DNA from: Deltaproteobacteria bacterium | GTDB lineage: Bacteria; Desulfobacterota; Dissulfuribacteria; Dissulfuribacterales; QOAL01 | Reading direction: 5' to 3' | DNA: 45,887 bases | Assembly (NCBI GenBank): GCA_015494395.1 | Contig: WGBG01000158.1 | Span: 1-45,887, forward strand | Shown: positions 1 through 6,801 of the stretch, one piece after another | How the letters are laid out: each line of letters opens with the position of its first letter | How positions within the stretch are numbered: position 1 is the stretch's first letter | The notes under the pieces: generated by a model | Told to the model about the DNA's origin: nothing | The model's database searches: none | What the model saw: the letters and a program-made list of their open reading frames with translations, nothing else | Translations under genes and position numbers: made by a program

Positions 1-214
1 GTAGTGAATGGTCTTGTTTTGGAGTGACTATGAAGAATTTCGTAGTTTTTCTTGGCGAAGCGGAGCCATAAAAATCGCGTCTGTTTGAGCGAGGCACGAG
101 CGAGTTTCGCGATTTTGGTGGAGCAAGCCTTAGAAAAACAAGAAATTATTTACTGGAACGGAAAAACCAGGCCATTCACTAACCTCAATTACCATCGATA
201 CGCTGAACAGTTAC
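1..214 (+). mobile_element. Family A MITE, copy A1 (left end cut by window edge)
   Basis: This is a partial copy of a roughly 220-bp element that recurs at 11651-11877, 21299-21515 and 41819-42044. It ends with the family's right terminus CGCTGAACAGTTAC (201-214). Its interior forms a long imperfect palindrome: the segment around AATTTCGTAGTTTTTCTTGGC pairs with AGAAAAACAAGAAATT further on, and AAAATCGCG pairs with CGCGATTTT. It shares many sequence details with the inverted copy A3. A short reading frame across it follows the repeat sequence and is not a gene. No transposase is encoded. Confidence 0.85.
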
Positions 215-366
215 ATAATTTCTTGTTTTTCTGAGGTGTGACTTTTTCAGACTTGCTACAAAATTGTAAATATACTGAACAAAAATGTGATATTTTTGCA
301 AAACACTTAGGAGATTACCGGTGTCTCAACACAGTAATTTATTGAAATTACTCCATTAAGGTATAG

Positions 367-382
367 TGGCACACGAGTTGCT
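367..382 (+). promoter_or_regulatory. Sigma-54 promoter of amt
   Basis: TGGCAC-ACGAG-TTGCT matches the sigma-54 (RpoN) -24/-12 consensus TGGCACN5TTGCW at every position, with GG at 368-369 and GC at 380-381. It lies about 67 bp upstream of the amt start codon and points toward it, which predicts a transcript start near 393. Sigma-54 control of ammonium uptake through NtrC-type activators is well established in other bacteria; applying it here is inference. No NtrC site was identified with confidence. Confidence 0.85.
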
Positions 383-448
383 ACAGGGTGGCTGGAAAAT
401 GTAAGCAACCAGTTTGTCAAAAAACTATACAAAGATAAGGAGTAGAAA

Positions 449-1660
449 ATGAACACTGGAGATACCGCGTTTATGATTGTAGCAACAGCCATGGTCATGC
501 TGATGACCCCTGGCCTTGCACTATTTTATGGTGGCATGGTGCGTTCCAAAAATGTGCTGTCAACCCTCCTGCAAAGCTTTATATGTCTAGGGGTAGTCAG
601 CATAATATGGGTGCTTTACGGCTATTCACTTTCATTTGGCCCTGACGTCAATGGCATTATAGGCAATCTGGACTTTGCCATGCTTAAAGGTGTTGGGGCA
701 GCCCCACAGGAAGGCTCTACCATCCCGCACCTTGTCTTCTGCGCCTTTCAATTGATGTTTGCCATCATAACTCCTGCCCTAATCACAGGTGCCTTTGCAG
801 AGCGCATAAAGTTCTCGGCCTTTTTGATTTTTACAGTTTTATGGAGCACTCTGGTGTACTTCCCTGTATGTCACTGGGTGTGGGGAGGAGGCTGGATAAG
901 TCATCACGGCGGCCTTGATTTCGCCGGTGGCACAGTCATTCACATAAACTCCGGTGCAGCAGCACTGGTGGCAGCGCTGCTGGTTGGCAAAAGAAAAGGG
1001 TGGGGCAAGGAGGCAATGCACCCTCATAACCTTGGTATGACACTCCTTGGCGCAGGAATACTCTGGTTTGGCTGGTTCGGTTTTAACGCTGGTTCAGCCC
1101 TGGCAGCAGATGGTATTGCTGCAAATGCATTTCTTACAACTCAGATTGCAGCAGCCTGCGCAGCTCTTTCCTGGGTGTTTGCTGAGTGGATTATCATGAA
1201 AAATCCAACTACACTTGGTGCTGCCTCTGGTGCAGTGGCTGGCCTGGTTGCCATAACCCCGGCATGTGGTTTTGTAACCCCGGTTGCTGCCATTATCATA
1301 GGGCTGGTTGCGGGTGTACTGTGCTACGCTGCTGTACTCATGAAAAACAGGATCGGCTATGATGATGCCCTGGATGTTGTGGGAGTGCATGGCGTAGGCG
1401 GGTTCTGGGGAGCACTTGCTACAGGGCTCTTTGCCACTACAGCAGTAAACTCAGGCGGTGCAAACGGGCTGTTTTACGGAAATCCAGGCCTGCTTCTTAC
1501 ACAGTTCATTGATGCAGGGATCACCATCATGTATTCAATAGTTGTATCATTCATTATCCTAAAGTGTATTGATGCTGTAATAGGACTTCGCGTTGATATT
1601 GAAGATGAGGTTCAGGGGCTGGATCTCACACAGCATAGTGAGATTGGGTACACCTTGTAA
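449..1660 (+). CDS. amt: Ammonium transporter (Amt/AmtB family)
   Basis: This 403-residue inner-membrane protein is a typical Amt/MEP/Rh channel that conducts ammonium into the cell. It opens with TAFMIVATAMVMLMTPGLALFYGG, the first membrane helix with the family's PGLALFYGG signature. It also carries AFAERIKF, the pore-histidine segments GTVIHINSG and VVGVHGVGGFWG, and about eleven hydrophobic helices overall. The short mature-like N-terminus lacks the longer cleaved signal of E. coli AmtB. The start is fixed by AAGGAG six bases upstream of ATG. A sigma-54 promoter precedes it and a strong terminator follows. No glnK (PII) gene adjoins it, although glnK-amtB pairing is the usual arrangement. 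The ammonium function is secure; the regulation is inferred. Confidence 0.96.
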   Translation: MNTGDTAFMIVATAMVMLMTPGLALFYGGMVRSKNVLSTLLQSFICLGVVSIIWVLYGYSLSFGPDVNGIIGNLDFAMLKGVGAAPQEGSTIPHLVFCAFQLMFAIITPALITGAFAERIKFSAFLIFTVLWSTLVYFPVCHWVWGGGWISHHGGLDFAGGTVIHINSGAAALVAALLVGKRKGWGKEAMHPHNLGMTLLGAGILWFGWFGFNAGSALAADGIAANAFLTTQIAAACAALSWVFAEWIIMKNPTTLGAASGAVAGLVAITPACGFVTPVAAIIIGLVAGVLCYAAVLMKNRIGYDDALDVVGVHGVGGFWGALATGLFATTAVNSGGANGLFYGNPGLLLTQFIDAGITIMYSIVVSFIILKCIDAVIGLRVDIEDEVQGLDLTQHSEIGYTL

Positions 1661-1694
1661 ACAATACCTACAAAAAATCACAAAAACTAATAGA

Positions 1695-1734
1695 AGCCAC
1701 CATGTCAGTTTTCTGATTGACATGGTGGCTTTTT
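1695..1734 (+). terminator. Rho-independent terminator after amt
   Basis: AAGCCACCATGTCA and TGACATGGTGGCTT form a perfect 14-bp stem with a short loop (GTTTTCTGAT), followed by a T-tract. It sits about 35 bp after the amt stop. The island beginning at 1741 starts immediately after it, so the terminator also insulates amt from the oppositely transcribed island genes. Confidence 0.93.
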
Positions 1735-1739
1735 AATTA

Positions 1740-2195
1740 TTTCTCCTATCTTTATGTTTTTTCGTCCTTTTTTGTTTCCGTTTCTTTAAGAAGTCCGTGC
1801 TTGCTCACCACTGAGTGAACGATGAAGTATGAAGCCCACTTATGCCCCTTGGCCTTAAGGCGCTTGTTTGCTTCAGAAATGGCCTGATTTGGCTTCAAGC
1901 CTGCGGAAAGGGCTATGGTATATTCCTTGATGCAAAGGGCCTGCATGCGGTCAGATTTCCGCTTGCTTTTGGCCTTGCGTTCAGGCGCACGGGCTTCCTT
2001 GAGGGCAAGGGCGTGCATCTCCCTTGTCTTCATGTGACGAAACAGAGTGGTAAGGGCCTTGAGGATATTTCCGAATGACCCCAGAATTTCCGGGGACATT
2101 GTTAGACGGATTTCAATCTGATCCGGGGTGAGAGGGGTAATATCCCTAACTTTGGGGAGGGCGTCGTCTATAGATGAAATGTCGCATAATATACA
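1740..2195 (-). repeat. 456-bp direct repeat, copy 1 (intact gene end)
   Basis: This segment aligns without gaps to 3643-4098, with 9 differences in 456 positions by eye (98% identity). It contains most of the 175-residue gene plus the ribosome binding site (GGAGAA on the minus strand) that, in the other copy, serves the 96-residue gene. The two copies are in the same orientation, with 1903 bp between equivalent positions. Confidence 0.95.
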
Positions 2196-2279
2196 CGCGA
2201 AATTAAGTTCAGCGAGACTAAGCCCGGTATTTCCCTTACCCAGATTGTCTTCCAATGTCAATGGCAAATTGTCTGACAT
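1752..2279 (-). CDS. Hypothetical island protein, 175 residues (intact copy)
   Basis: I do not recognise this protein. The N-terminal third is acidic and soluble (MSDNLPLTLEDNLGKG). A conserved-looking middle follows (TPLTPDQIEIRLTMSPEILG), then a very basic stretch near residues 90-115 (KEARAPERKAKSKRKSDRMQ) that could bind nucleic acid, and a C-terminus ending in charged residues (KETETKKDEKT). A ribosome site (AGGAAAG) precedes the ATG, and the ribbon-helix-helix gene lies 31 bp upstream on the same strand, so the two are probably co-transcribed. A nearly identical but N-terminally truncated copy lies at 3655-4097. The basic region and the RHH neighbour suggest a plasmid-maintenance or mobilisation role, but this is speculation. 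Confidence 0.7.
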   Translation of the reverse strand: MSDNLPLTLEDNLGKGNTGLSLAELNFACILCDISSIDDALPKVRDITPLTPDQIEIRLTMSPEILGSFGNILKALTTLFRHMKTREMHALALKEARAPERKAKSKRKSDRMQALCIKEYTIALSAGLKPNQAISEANKRLKAKGHKWASYFIVHSVVSKHGLLKETETKKDEKT

Positions 2280-2310
2280 CTGACTTTCCTATTTCGTATC
2301 TATGTTGCGG

Positions 2311-2487
2311 TTATAGAGAGGAAAAAGACTCTCTTTTCTTAAAATTCAGAAACTTGAGGACCAAAGAGCGGACAACCTGAGAAGGCTTCAAGCCTTCAGC
2401 TTTTGACAACTCTTCAAGAAGCTCGTAGTCCTCAACTTTCAGTCTGACTGTGAGTTTTCGGTCAAGTTTCACGTCAAGTTCTTCCAT
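2311..2487 (-). CDS. Small ribbon-helix-helix DNA-binding protein
   Basis: This 58-residue product begins MEELDVKLDRKLTVRLKVED. The stretch KLTVRLKVEDYELLEEL, then AEGLKPSQVVRSLVLKFL, has the pattern of an Arc/MetJ/CopG ribbon-helix-helix domain: an alternating beta strand that inserts into the major groove, then two helices. Such proteins act as dimers that repress their own operon or serve in plasmid copy control, partition or relaxosomes. AAGGAG precedes the ATG by six bases. The upstream 70-residue frame ends TGA one base before this ATG, which indicates translational coupling. The fold is inferred from pattern only; the DNA target is unknown, and the hairpin at 3282-3307 is one candidate. 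Confidence 0.72.
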   Translation of the reverse strand: MEELDVKLDRKLTVRLKVEDYELLEELSKAEGLKPSQVVRSLVLKFLNFKKRESFSSL

Positions 2488-2488
2488 T

Positions 2489-2701
2489 TCAACTCCTTGT
2501 CCTGGACAGTGCCGGTGGCACTGTGGCCATGCCGGCCCCAGGGGGCCAGCGTATTTTTTGGTTCAGGTTTGAAATCAGTGCCCTTGCCGGACGCACTAAG
2601 ACCTTGACAGCTCTTTTTCCCCCTGATGAACCGACAAGCGGTTTTGCGGTTACACTAAGAACAGGAGAGAATTTTTCTTTTTGCATGGCATTCCTCATCA
2701 T
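2489..2701 (-). CDS. Hypothetical island protein, 70 residues
   Basis: I do not recognise this product. It starts MMRNAMQKEKFSPVLS and is rich in Lys, Arg, Pro, Ala and Val, with no obvious membrane segment, so it is probably a small basic or disordered protein. Support for it being real is positional: its ATG lies one base after the stop of the 164-residue gene, and its own stop lies one base before the ribbon-helix-helix ATG. That is the tight packing of a translationally coupled operon. No canonical ribosome site precedes its first ATG, as expected if it is translated by re-initiation. An internal start at the fifth or sixth codon (MQKEKF) is also possible. Confidence 0.5.
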   Translation of the reverse strand: MMRNAMQKEKFSPVLSVTAKPLVGSSGGKRAVKVLVRPARALISNLNQKIRWPPGAGMATVPPALSRTRS

Positions 2702-2702
2702 A

Positions 2703-3197
2703 TCAGGGGCAAAAAGAGTGCCCTTCGGCTGTCAAGGCCGTTAGTGCTGTTACCAGTCCATCTTCTTTTTTTTGCGGTTTCCTAAGAACAGGAGAGGGGG
2801 CTTCTTGCTCTATAGGACGCTTAGCGGACACGCCGGAAAGAGGAGGGCGAGCGATCCCAGAAACGGCCTTTTGAGAACCGGAAGCGCCGCCGTTCGGTTG
2901 CTCTCTCTCACCTCTGCCGGAGAGAGCAACGACGGCGGCTTTGTTGTAGGTACGAATAGGAGGTATACGGAACTCAGAACCAGAAATTCCAAGACGGTGA
3001 AAAAGATTAATCGCCCGGTAATAAGATTGTCTCCCGCAAGTTTGTTTTGCATAAACGGAACCCTTGAGAAAAATAGAAATCCAGACATCAAGAGCTTTGG
3101 ACAAAGAAACTTTTGATCCTTTAAGGTCAGCATCAAGCAAAGCTGACTTGATAAATTCAAAGCGTGAAATAAATTGATCCATAGTGATGTTTTGCAT
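2703..3197 (-). CDS. Hypothetical island protein, 164 residues
   Basis: I do not recognise this protein. Residues 1-80 look folded and largely helical (MDQFISRFEFIKSALLDADL, then KALDVWISIFLKG and a Tyr/Arg-rich stretch ending INLFHRLGI). Residues 85-164 are low-complexity and rich in Gly, Ser, Pro, Arg and Lys, typical of a disordered tail. AAGGAGA lies nine bases before the first ATG, a good ribosome site, and a second ATG follows five codons later (MDQF). It heads the run of tightly packed genes 164-70-58-175. Its promoter should lie in 3198-3281, beside the perfect hairpin. A replication-initiation or mobilisation role would fit the setting, but no motif supports it. Confidence 0.6.
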   Translation of the reverse strand: MQNITMDQFISRFEFIKSALLDADLKGSKVSLSKALDVWISIFLKGSVYAKQTCGRQSYYRAINLFHRLGISGSEFRIPPIRTYNKAAVVALSGRGEREQPNGGASGSQKAVSGIARPPLSGVSAKRPIEQEAPSPVLRKPQKKEDGLVTALTALTAEGHSFCP

Positions 3198-3281
3198 AAA
3201 TTAAAATCTCCTTTTCAGGTCAGAAGACAGACGGTTTTTCAAAACGGATAGTATCAATCATGAGTACGCTAGAGCGAACTT

Positions 3282-3307
3282 TCGCACGGTGTTACTACAC
3301 CGTGCGA
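3282..3307. repeat. Perfect 11-bp stem hairpin in the island's non-coding gap
   Basis: TCGCACGGTGT-TACT-ACACCGTGCGA is an exact inverted repeat with a four-base loop. No T-tract follows on the minus strand, where the island genes are transcribed, so it is a poor terminator. It lies in the only sizeable non-coding gap of the island, between the 96- and 164-residue genes. A replication or transfer origin, or an operator for the ribbon-helix-helix protein, are candidate roles by position only. Confidence 0.75.
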
Positions 3308-3345
3308 GGGATTTTGACCCCTGTTCTGAATCACCACTTTTTTGC

Positions 3346-3636
3346 TCATTTTTGCCCCCTTCTTGAGCGAATATTTTTGATTCTGTTTCCGTACTGGGGT
3401 AGGGCAATTTCCCCCTCATCCAGATACTGAATCATTTTTGGTCCCATTGTCTGGTTGAGAAGTTCAGCGGCATAATCTGACTTTTCCTTGCCAAGAATTT
3501 CAGCGCATGCCCTGACCCCCATTGACCAGGCAATGAAGAAAAAAGACACGACAAGAAGCTTGTCTGTTTCTGTCTTCAAGTAATTTGTACCTTCAATGAT
3601 CCCTGTGAGGTCTTTTACGTCAAAATCAATAATCAT
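3346..3636 (-). CDS. Hypothetical island protein, 96 residues
   Basis: I do not recognise this product. It starts MIIDFDVKDLTGIIEG. Residues 26-43 (DKLLVVSFFFIAWSMGVR) are markedly hydrophobic and could be a membrane or buried helix. The C-terminus is basic (NRIKNIRSRRGQK). AGGAG lies nine bases upstream of ATG, and this ribosome site is inside the 456-bp direct repeat. The intact copy of the repeat at 1740 therefore keeps the ribosome site but has lost this gene, which is the main sign that the two repeat copies were once one locus. The neighbour upstream is the truncated 175-residue gene copy, 18 bp away. Confidence 0.6.
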   Translation of the reverse strand: MIIDFDVKDLTGIIEGTNYLKTETDKLLVVSFFFIAWSMGVRACAEILGKEKSDYAAELLNQTMGPKMIQYLDEGEIALPQYGNRIKNIRSRRGQK

Positions 3637-3642
3637 TAGCTG

Positions 3643-4098
3643 TTTCTCCTATCTTTATGTTTTTTCGTCCTTTTTTGTTTCCGTTTCTTTAAGAAGTCCG
3701 TGCTTGCTCACCACTGAGTGAACGATGAAGTATGAAGCCCACTTATGCCCCTTGGCCTTAAGGCGCTTGTTTGCCTCAGAAATGGCCTGATTTGGCTTCA
3801 AGCCTGCGGAAAGGGCTTTGGTATATTCCTTGATGCAAAGGGCCTGCATGCGGTCAGATTTCCGCTTGCTTTTGGCCTTGCGTTCAGGCGCACGGGCTTC
3901 CTTGAGGGCAAGGGCGTGCATCTCCCTTGTCTTCATGTGACGAAACAGAGTTGTCAGGGCTTTCAGGATATTTCCGAATGACCCCAGAATTTCCGGGGAC
4001 ATTGTTAGACGGATTTCAATCTGATCCGGGGTGAGAGGGGTAATATCCCTCACTTTGGGGAGGGCGTCGTCTATGGACGAAATGTCGCATAATATACA
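3643..4098 (-). repeat. 456-bp direct repeat, copy 2
   Basis: This is the second copy of the segment at 1740-2195, with 9 differences and no gaps. Homology stops abruptly at 4098 inside the coding sequence, where A+T-rich unrelated DNA begins. The breakpoint truncates the gene and marks the right edge of the island. Confidence 0.95.
3655..4097 (-). pseudogene. 5'-truncated duplicate of the 175-residue island gene
   Basis: The last 148 or so codons match the intact gene at 1752-2279, and the reading frame stays open through the duplicated part. The first 27 codons are missing: sequence homology ends at the codon for Ala28-Cys29, and an in-frame TAA lies just upstream. The only plausible in-frame start is a GTG at 4053, which would give a 132-residue fragment without a clear ribosome site. 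Protein differences from the intact copy are few (for example Ile to Lys in KEYTIALSAG), so decay is recent or some function persists. It is most likely a by-product of how the island was inserted. Confidence 0.8.
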
Positions 4099-4265
4099 TT
4101 ATGTAAAATAAATACCATTAAAGAACCAATAAAGAATCAACTGGCTGATTATATGCAAAACATCTAACTGTCTGGTTTTATAAGGAAAATATATCTAATT
4201 TGCCACAAAAGATGGAAGAAGATGGGGAAAACGGCTTATACGCTGTTATACAGTTTGGCTTTCTT

Positions 4266-5354
4266 TCAGTACTTTGAAAGCCGGCCTATTTTTTTGTTGA
4301 TATCCGCGGCAAGGAGCGCCTGGCTTCTGATGTTCTTTATATCCTTGATCATTTCCTGATTTTCAGGAGTTTCGTCCATATTAAGAAGTAAAAGCTCCAG
4401 ACGTCCCATGATGATCTGAAGCGGTTGATTCAACTGATGGGCTGTAGAGCCTATGGCATCAAGCATGCCTTTGAGTTTGTTGCTCTCCATATGGCCGTTT
4501 TTTGCCTTTACTGCACTGAAACCATAACGCAGTATTGGCCAGAGCAGTTCAGGATCCGGCATTGATGGAAGGTGGATATCACAGGAAATGTCAGGCTCAT
4601 CCGCTGAGAAAACAGGCATGCTTTCATCTTGAATCCAAACTATATATGTGTTGCCTAATTTTCTGTTAAAACGTATTTTCTGCGTTAGATCCTGTTTCTC
4701 ACTCAGTACAAGCAGAGGACCAAGTACCACTACAGATGCGCTTTTTTCATTATCGTTATCCTCCATAACTGATAAAACTTCGTCGGGTAAAACGCTTATT
4801 GCCCGGACCGTATCACCACCAAGACTATTGATGCTTTCGACTATGCCCTGATCAGTACCTGTAAATATAATTTCTCCTGCTGGTAAACACGTTTTCTCTT
4901 TTTGTGGCTTGAGATCAACAGCCTGGCATTTTTTATCACGTTCCAGATCTTTTTCCAGCTCTTTTGCAACCTCCTTGGCATCCTTAGAGATACTGGCATC
5001 AAGGCTGATTACTCCGATAGATAACGCCAGTTCATTGGAGAGTGTTTTGTTCATAGCAGAGCAGATCTTTCTTTTAAGCCTGAGGGCCGCGGCCTCCCCG
5101 CCGGCTTCATGGGTGTCAGGCATAATCACAGTGAACTGGTTCTTACTATAATGAAATGCGCTGTCGCTTGTTCTGAGTTGACTTACAATTTCCTGCTCCA
5201 GTCTCTCAAGGTCCTCTCCCTCAAGTTCTTCTTCTGGCTCTATTAGTAAAAGGGTAATTCTATGAGCATACCGTCTTACTCTGGCGATCTCCCTTTCGAG
5301 TTCTTCAAAAAATGTATCCCGGTCCTTTAGAGCCAAGCTGGATGCCTTATGCAT
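4266..5354 (-). CDS. Degenerate GGDEF protein with a C-terminal histidine phospho-acceptor domain
   Basis: The 362-residue protein begins like a GGDEF (diguanylate cyclase) domain (RDTFFEELEREIARVRRYAH, then LLLIEPE), but the position of the GGDEF signature reads HYSKNQF at residues 68-74. Cyclase activity is therefore improbable. Residues 185-285 resemble a decayed receiver-like alpha/beta domain (SASVVVLGP). Residues 288-362 form a DHp/HisKA-like helical hairpin with STAHQLNQPLQIIMGRLELL, in which His306 is the likely phospho-acceptor. No HATPase domain follows: the protein simply ends. It lies 165 bp downstream of a complete sensor kinase on the same strand, which could phosphorylate it. 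The domain calls rest on motif reading, and the pathway is unknown. Confidence 0.7.
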   Translation of the reverse strand: MHKASSLALKDRDTFFEELEREIARVRRYAHRITLLLIEPEEELEGEDLERLEQEIVSQLRTSDSAFHYSKNQFTVIMPDTHEAGGEAAALRLKRKICSAMNKTLSNELALSIGVISLDASISKDAKEVAKELEKDLERDKKCQAVDLKPQKEKTCLPAGEIIFTGTDQGIVESINSLGGDTVRAISVLPDEVLSVMEDNDNEKSASVVVLGPLLVLSEKQDLTQKIRFNRKLGNTYIVWIQDESMPVFSADEPDISCDIHLPSMPDPELLWPILRYGFSAVKAKNGHMESNKLKGMLDAIGSTAHQLNQPLQIIMGRLELLLLNMDETPENQEMIKDIKNIRSQALLAADINKKIGRLSKY

Positions 5355-5519
5355 GATTCGTTTTAATCTCCAGGTTAAAAGGTATGGAACTGCGTTGGTT
5401 ATATTATAAATTCATGGTCTAATCATTTTTCACACAAAACCCATATCCTTATAATCGGCATGAATGTTCTGGGCATTAAGCTGTACTTGAACCCAAAGCT
5501 CACTTACCCATATAGCATC

Positions 5520-6668
5520 TCAGTTCTTATCAATATCTTCGATCTTGGGAATGGAAAATGATATTGTAGTCCCCTCGCCTTTCTTGCTCTTTACCCACAC
5601 CTCCCCCCTGTGTGCCTCTACAATGCTCTTCACCACTGCAAGTCCGACTCCTGTCCCATCATCAGGACCTTTACTTTTTTCCATTGCCGAAGACCGGTAA
5701 AACGGATCAAAGATATATGGCAGGTCCTCCTCAGGGATACCAGGTCCTTCATCCTTTACACTGCAAAGTATGTAGCGGTTATGATCTTCCACTGTAATGT
5801 CAATAGCAGTGCCCGGGGGCGAGTATTTTATGGAGTTGTCGATCAGGTTTACCAGAACCCGCTCTATCTGCTCCTTGTCCACCATCACAATGACATTCCG
5901 TTCTGGAGTGTGAATCCTGAGTTTCATGTTCCTTGACAACACCTTTTCCTCAAACTCTTCTGCAATATCGTAGATAATCTTTTTCAGGCTGCATTTTTCC
6001 AGGGAGAGTTTTATCTCCCCTGCCTCCATGCGCAGGATATCAAGGAACGAATGGATATGATTATCAAGTTTTTTAAGCTCATTTTCAATGACAGAGAGAT
6101 AGTGGCGCTGCTTTTCATTAAGCGGCCCGGCCTTTCCAAGAAGCAACCTTGAAAGGAATCCCCCGGCTATTGCAACCGGTGCCTTAAGGTCGTGGGCAAA
6201 CATGGAGATAAGAATCCTGTGTTTTTGACGCATCCTCTTCTCATAGGAAATATCACGAAACATCTTTACCATGCCGCAGATATGGTTTTCCTTATCAAGA
6301 AGCGCCGAATCAAAATACAAAATGGGGATGCGTTCTCCTGACTTGGATATGAGGATAGCCTCCTTTACATCGGCATCAGGAGTGGAGGGTGTTGATGATA
6401 GATACTCCTCTACCTTTTCCACAGGCTGGGTTATCATGTCAAACAGTCCCCCACCCATCTCTCCGCAGCACTTACCCAACAGATCAGCCCTGCTGTAGCC
6501 GGTCAGCCTTTCTGCCGCAGGATTCACCTCAATTATGTGGCCTCCCTTGTCGAATATAATGATGCCAACCGGAAGGCTGTTGATAACCAGTTTATAAATT
6601 TCATTATGATCTAATGAATCAAGGATATGTTTATCCATATCTGCGGCCTCAATCACAGATTGATACAC
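5520..6668 (-). CDS. PAS-domain sensor histidine kinase
   Basis: This 382-residue soluble kinase has a PAS domain (about residues 25-140; SLPVGIIIFD, EVNPAAERLTGYSRADLLGK) with a following PAC-like segment. A HisKA domain has FAHDLKAPVAIAGGF, with phospho-acceptor His159. The HATPase domain has the N box NLIDNSIKYS (274-283), G1 DEGPGIP (306-312) and G2 GTGVGLAVVKSIV (338-350). All catalytic motifs look intact. No membrane helix is present, so it senses a cytoplasmic or PAS-bound signal. No response regulator lies nearby. The downstream gene encodes a DHp domain without an ATPase and is a possible partner. An alternative start is the Met at residue 11. Confidence 0.9.
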   Translation of the reverse strand: MYQSVIEAADMDKHILDSLDHNEIYKLVINSLPVGIIIFDKGGHIIEVNPAAERLTGYSRADLLGKCCGEMGGGLFDMITQPVEKVEEYLSSTPSTPDADVKEAILISKSGERIPILYFDSALLDKENHICGMVKMFRDISYEKRMRQKHRILISMFAHDLKAPVAIAGGFLSRLLLGKAGPLNEKQRHYLSVIENELKKLDNHIHSFLDILRMEAGEIKLSLEKCSLKKIIYDIAEEFEEKVLSRNMKLRIHTPERNVIVMVDKEQIERVLVNLIDNSIKYSPPGTAIDITVEDHNRYILCSVKDEGPGIPEEDLPYIFDPFYRSSAMEKSKGPDDGTGVGLAVVKSIVEAHRGEVWVKSKKGEGTTISFSIPKIEDIDKN

Positions 6669-6703
6669 ACTTACAGCATGTATGTGTGGCTAATCTGCTG
6701 AAC

Positions 6704-6801
6704 ACCTGGCTTGAGCGATAGTTGAAGGGTATGATATATGTAATTCCTTTTAATATCCTATAAAATCATTTCTTCAAACTTTTGAAACGCTCAATTCACG
6801 G
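6704..6801 (-). mobile_element. Family B element, internally deleted 98-bp derivative
   Basis: Both 14-bp termini of family B are present: ACCTGGCTTGAGCG at 6704-6717 and CGCTCAATTCACGG at 6788-6801. Both flanks read AAC (6701-6703 and 6802-6804), a perfect 3-bp target duplication like those of the full copies. The minus strand matches the left part of copy B3 for about 60 bp, while the central hairpin is missing. The element end carries the TGA stop codon of the mrp-like gene. Confidence 0.85.

Larger units (their letters stand above)
1741..4097. mobile_element. Plasmid-like island, about 1.24 units of a 1903-bp circle
   Basis: Two direct repeats bound genes that all run on the minus strand. 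Recombination between the repeats would release a 1903-bp circle carrying, in order, the 164-, 70-, 58-, 175- and 96-residue genes, with a single non-coding gap (3198-3345) that holds a perfect hairpin. ATTAT occurs at both junctions (1736-1740 and 4098-4102) and could be a 5-bp target duplication, or chance. No transposase, integrase or recognisable replication protein was seen. Integration of a linear concatemer of a small circular replicon would give this pattern; a tandem duplication with deletion is the alternative. Confidence 0.5.

Noticed and set aside
52-234. Short open frames inside the family A and family B repeats (also near 11630, 24052, 40205)
   Set aside because: They run along repeat sequence, recur wherever the repeat occurs, and lack ribosome sites. 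They are by-products of the elements, not genes.
2772-3160. Alternative frames on both strands in the island (114 and 116 codons)
   Set aside because: They overlap the 164-residue gene, which has a strong ribosome site and stop-start coupling with its neighbour. The alternatives have neither.
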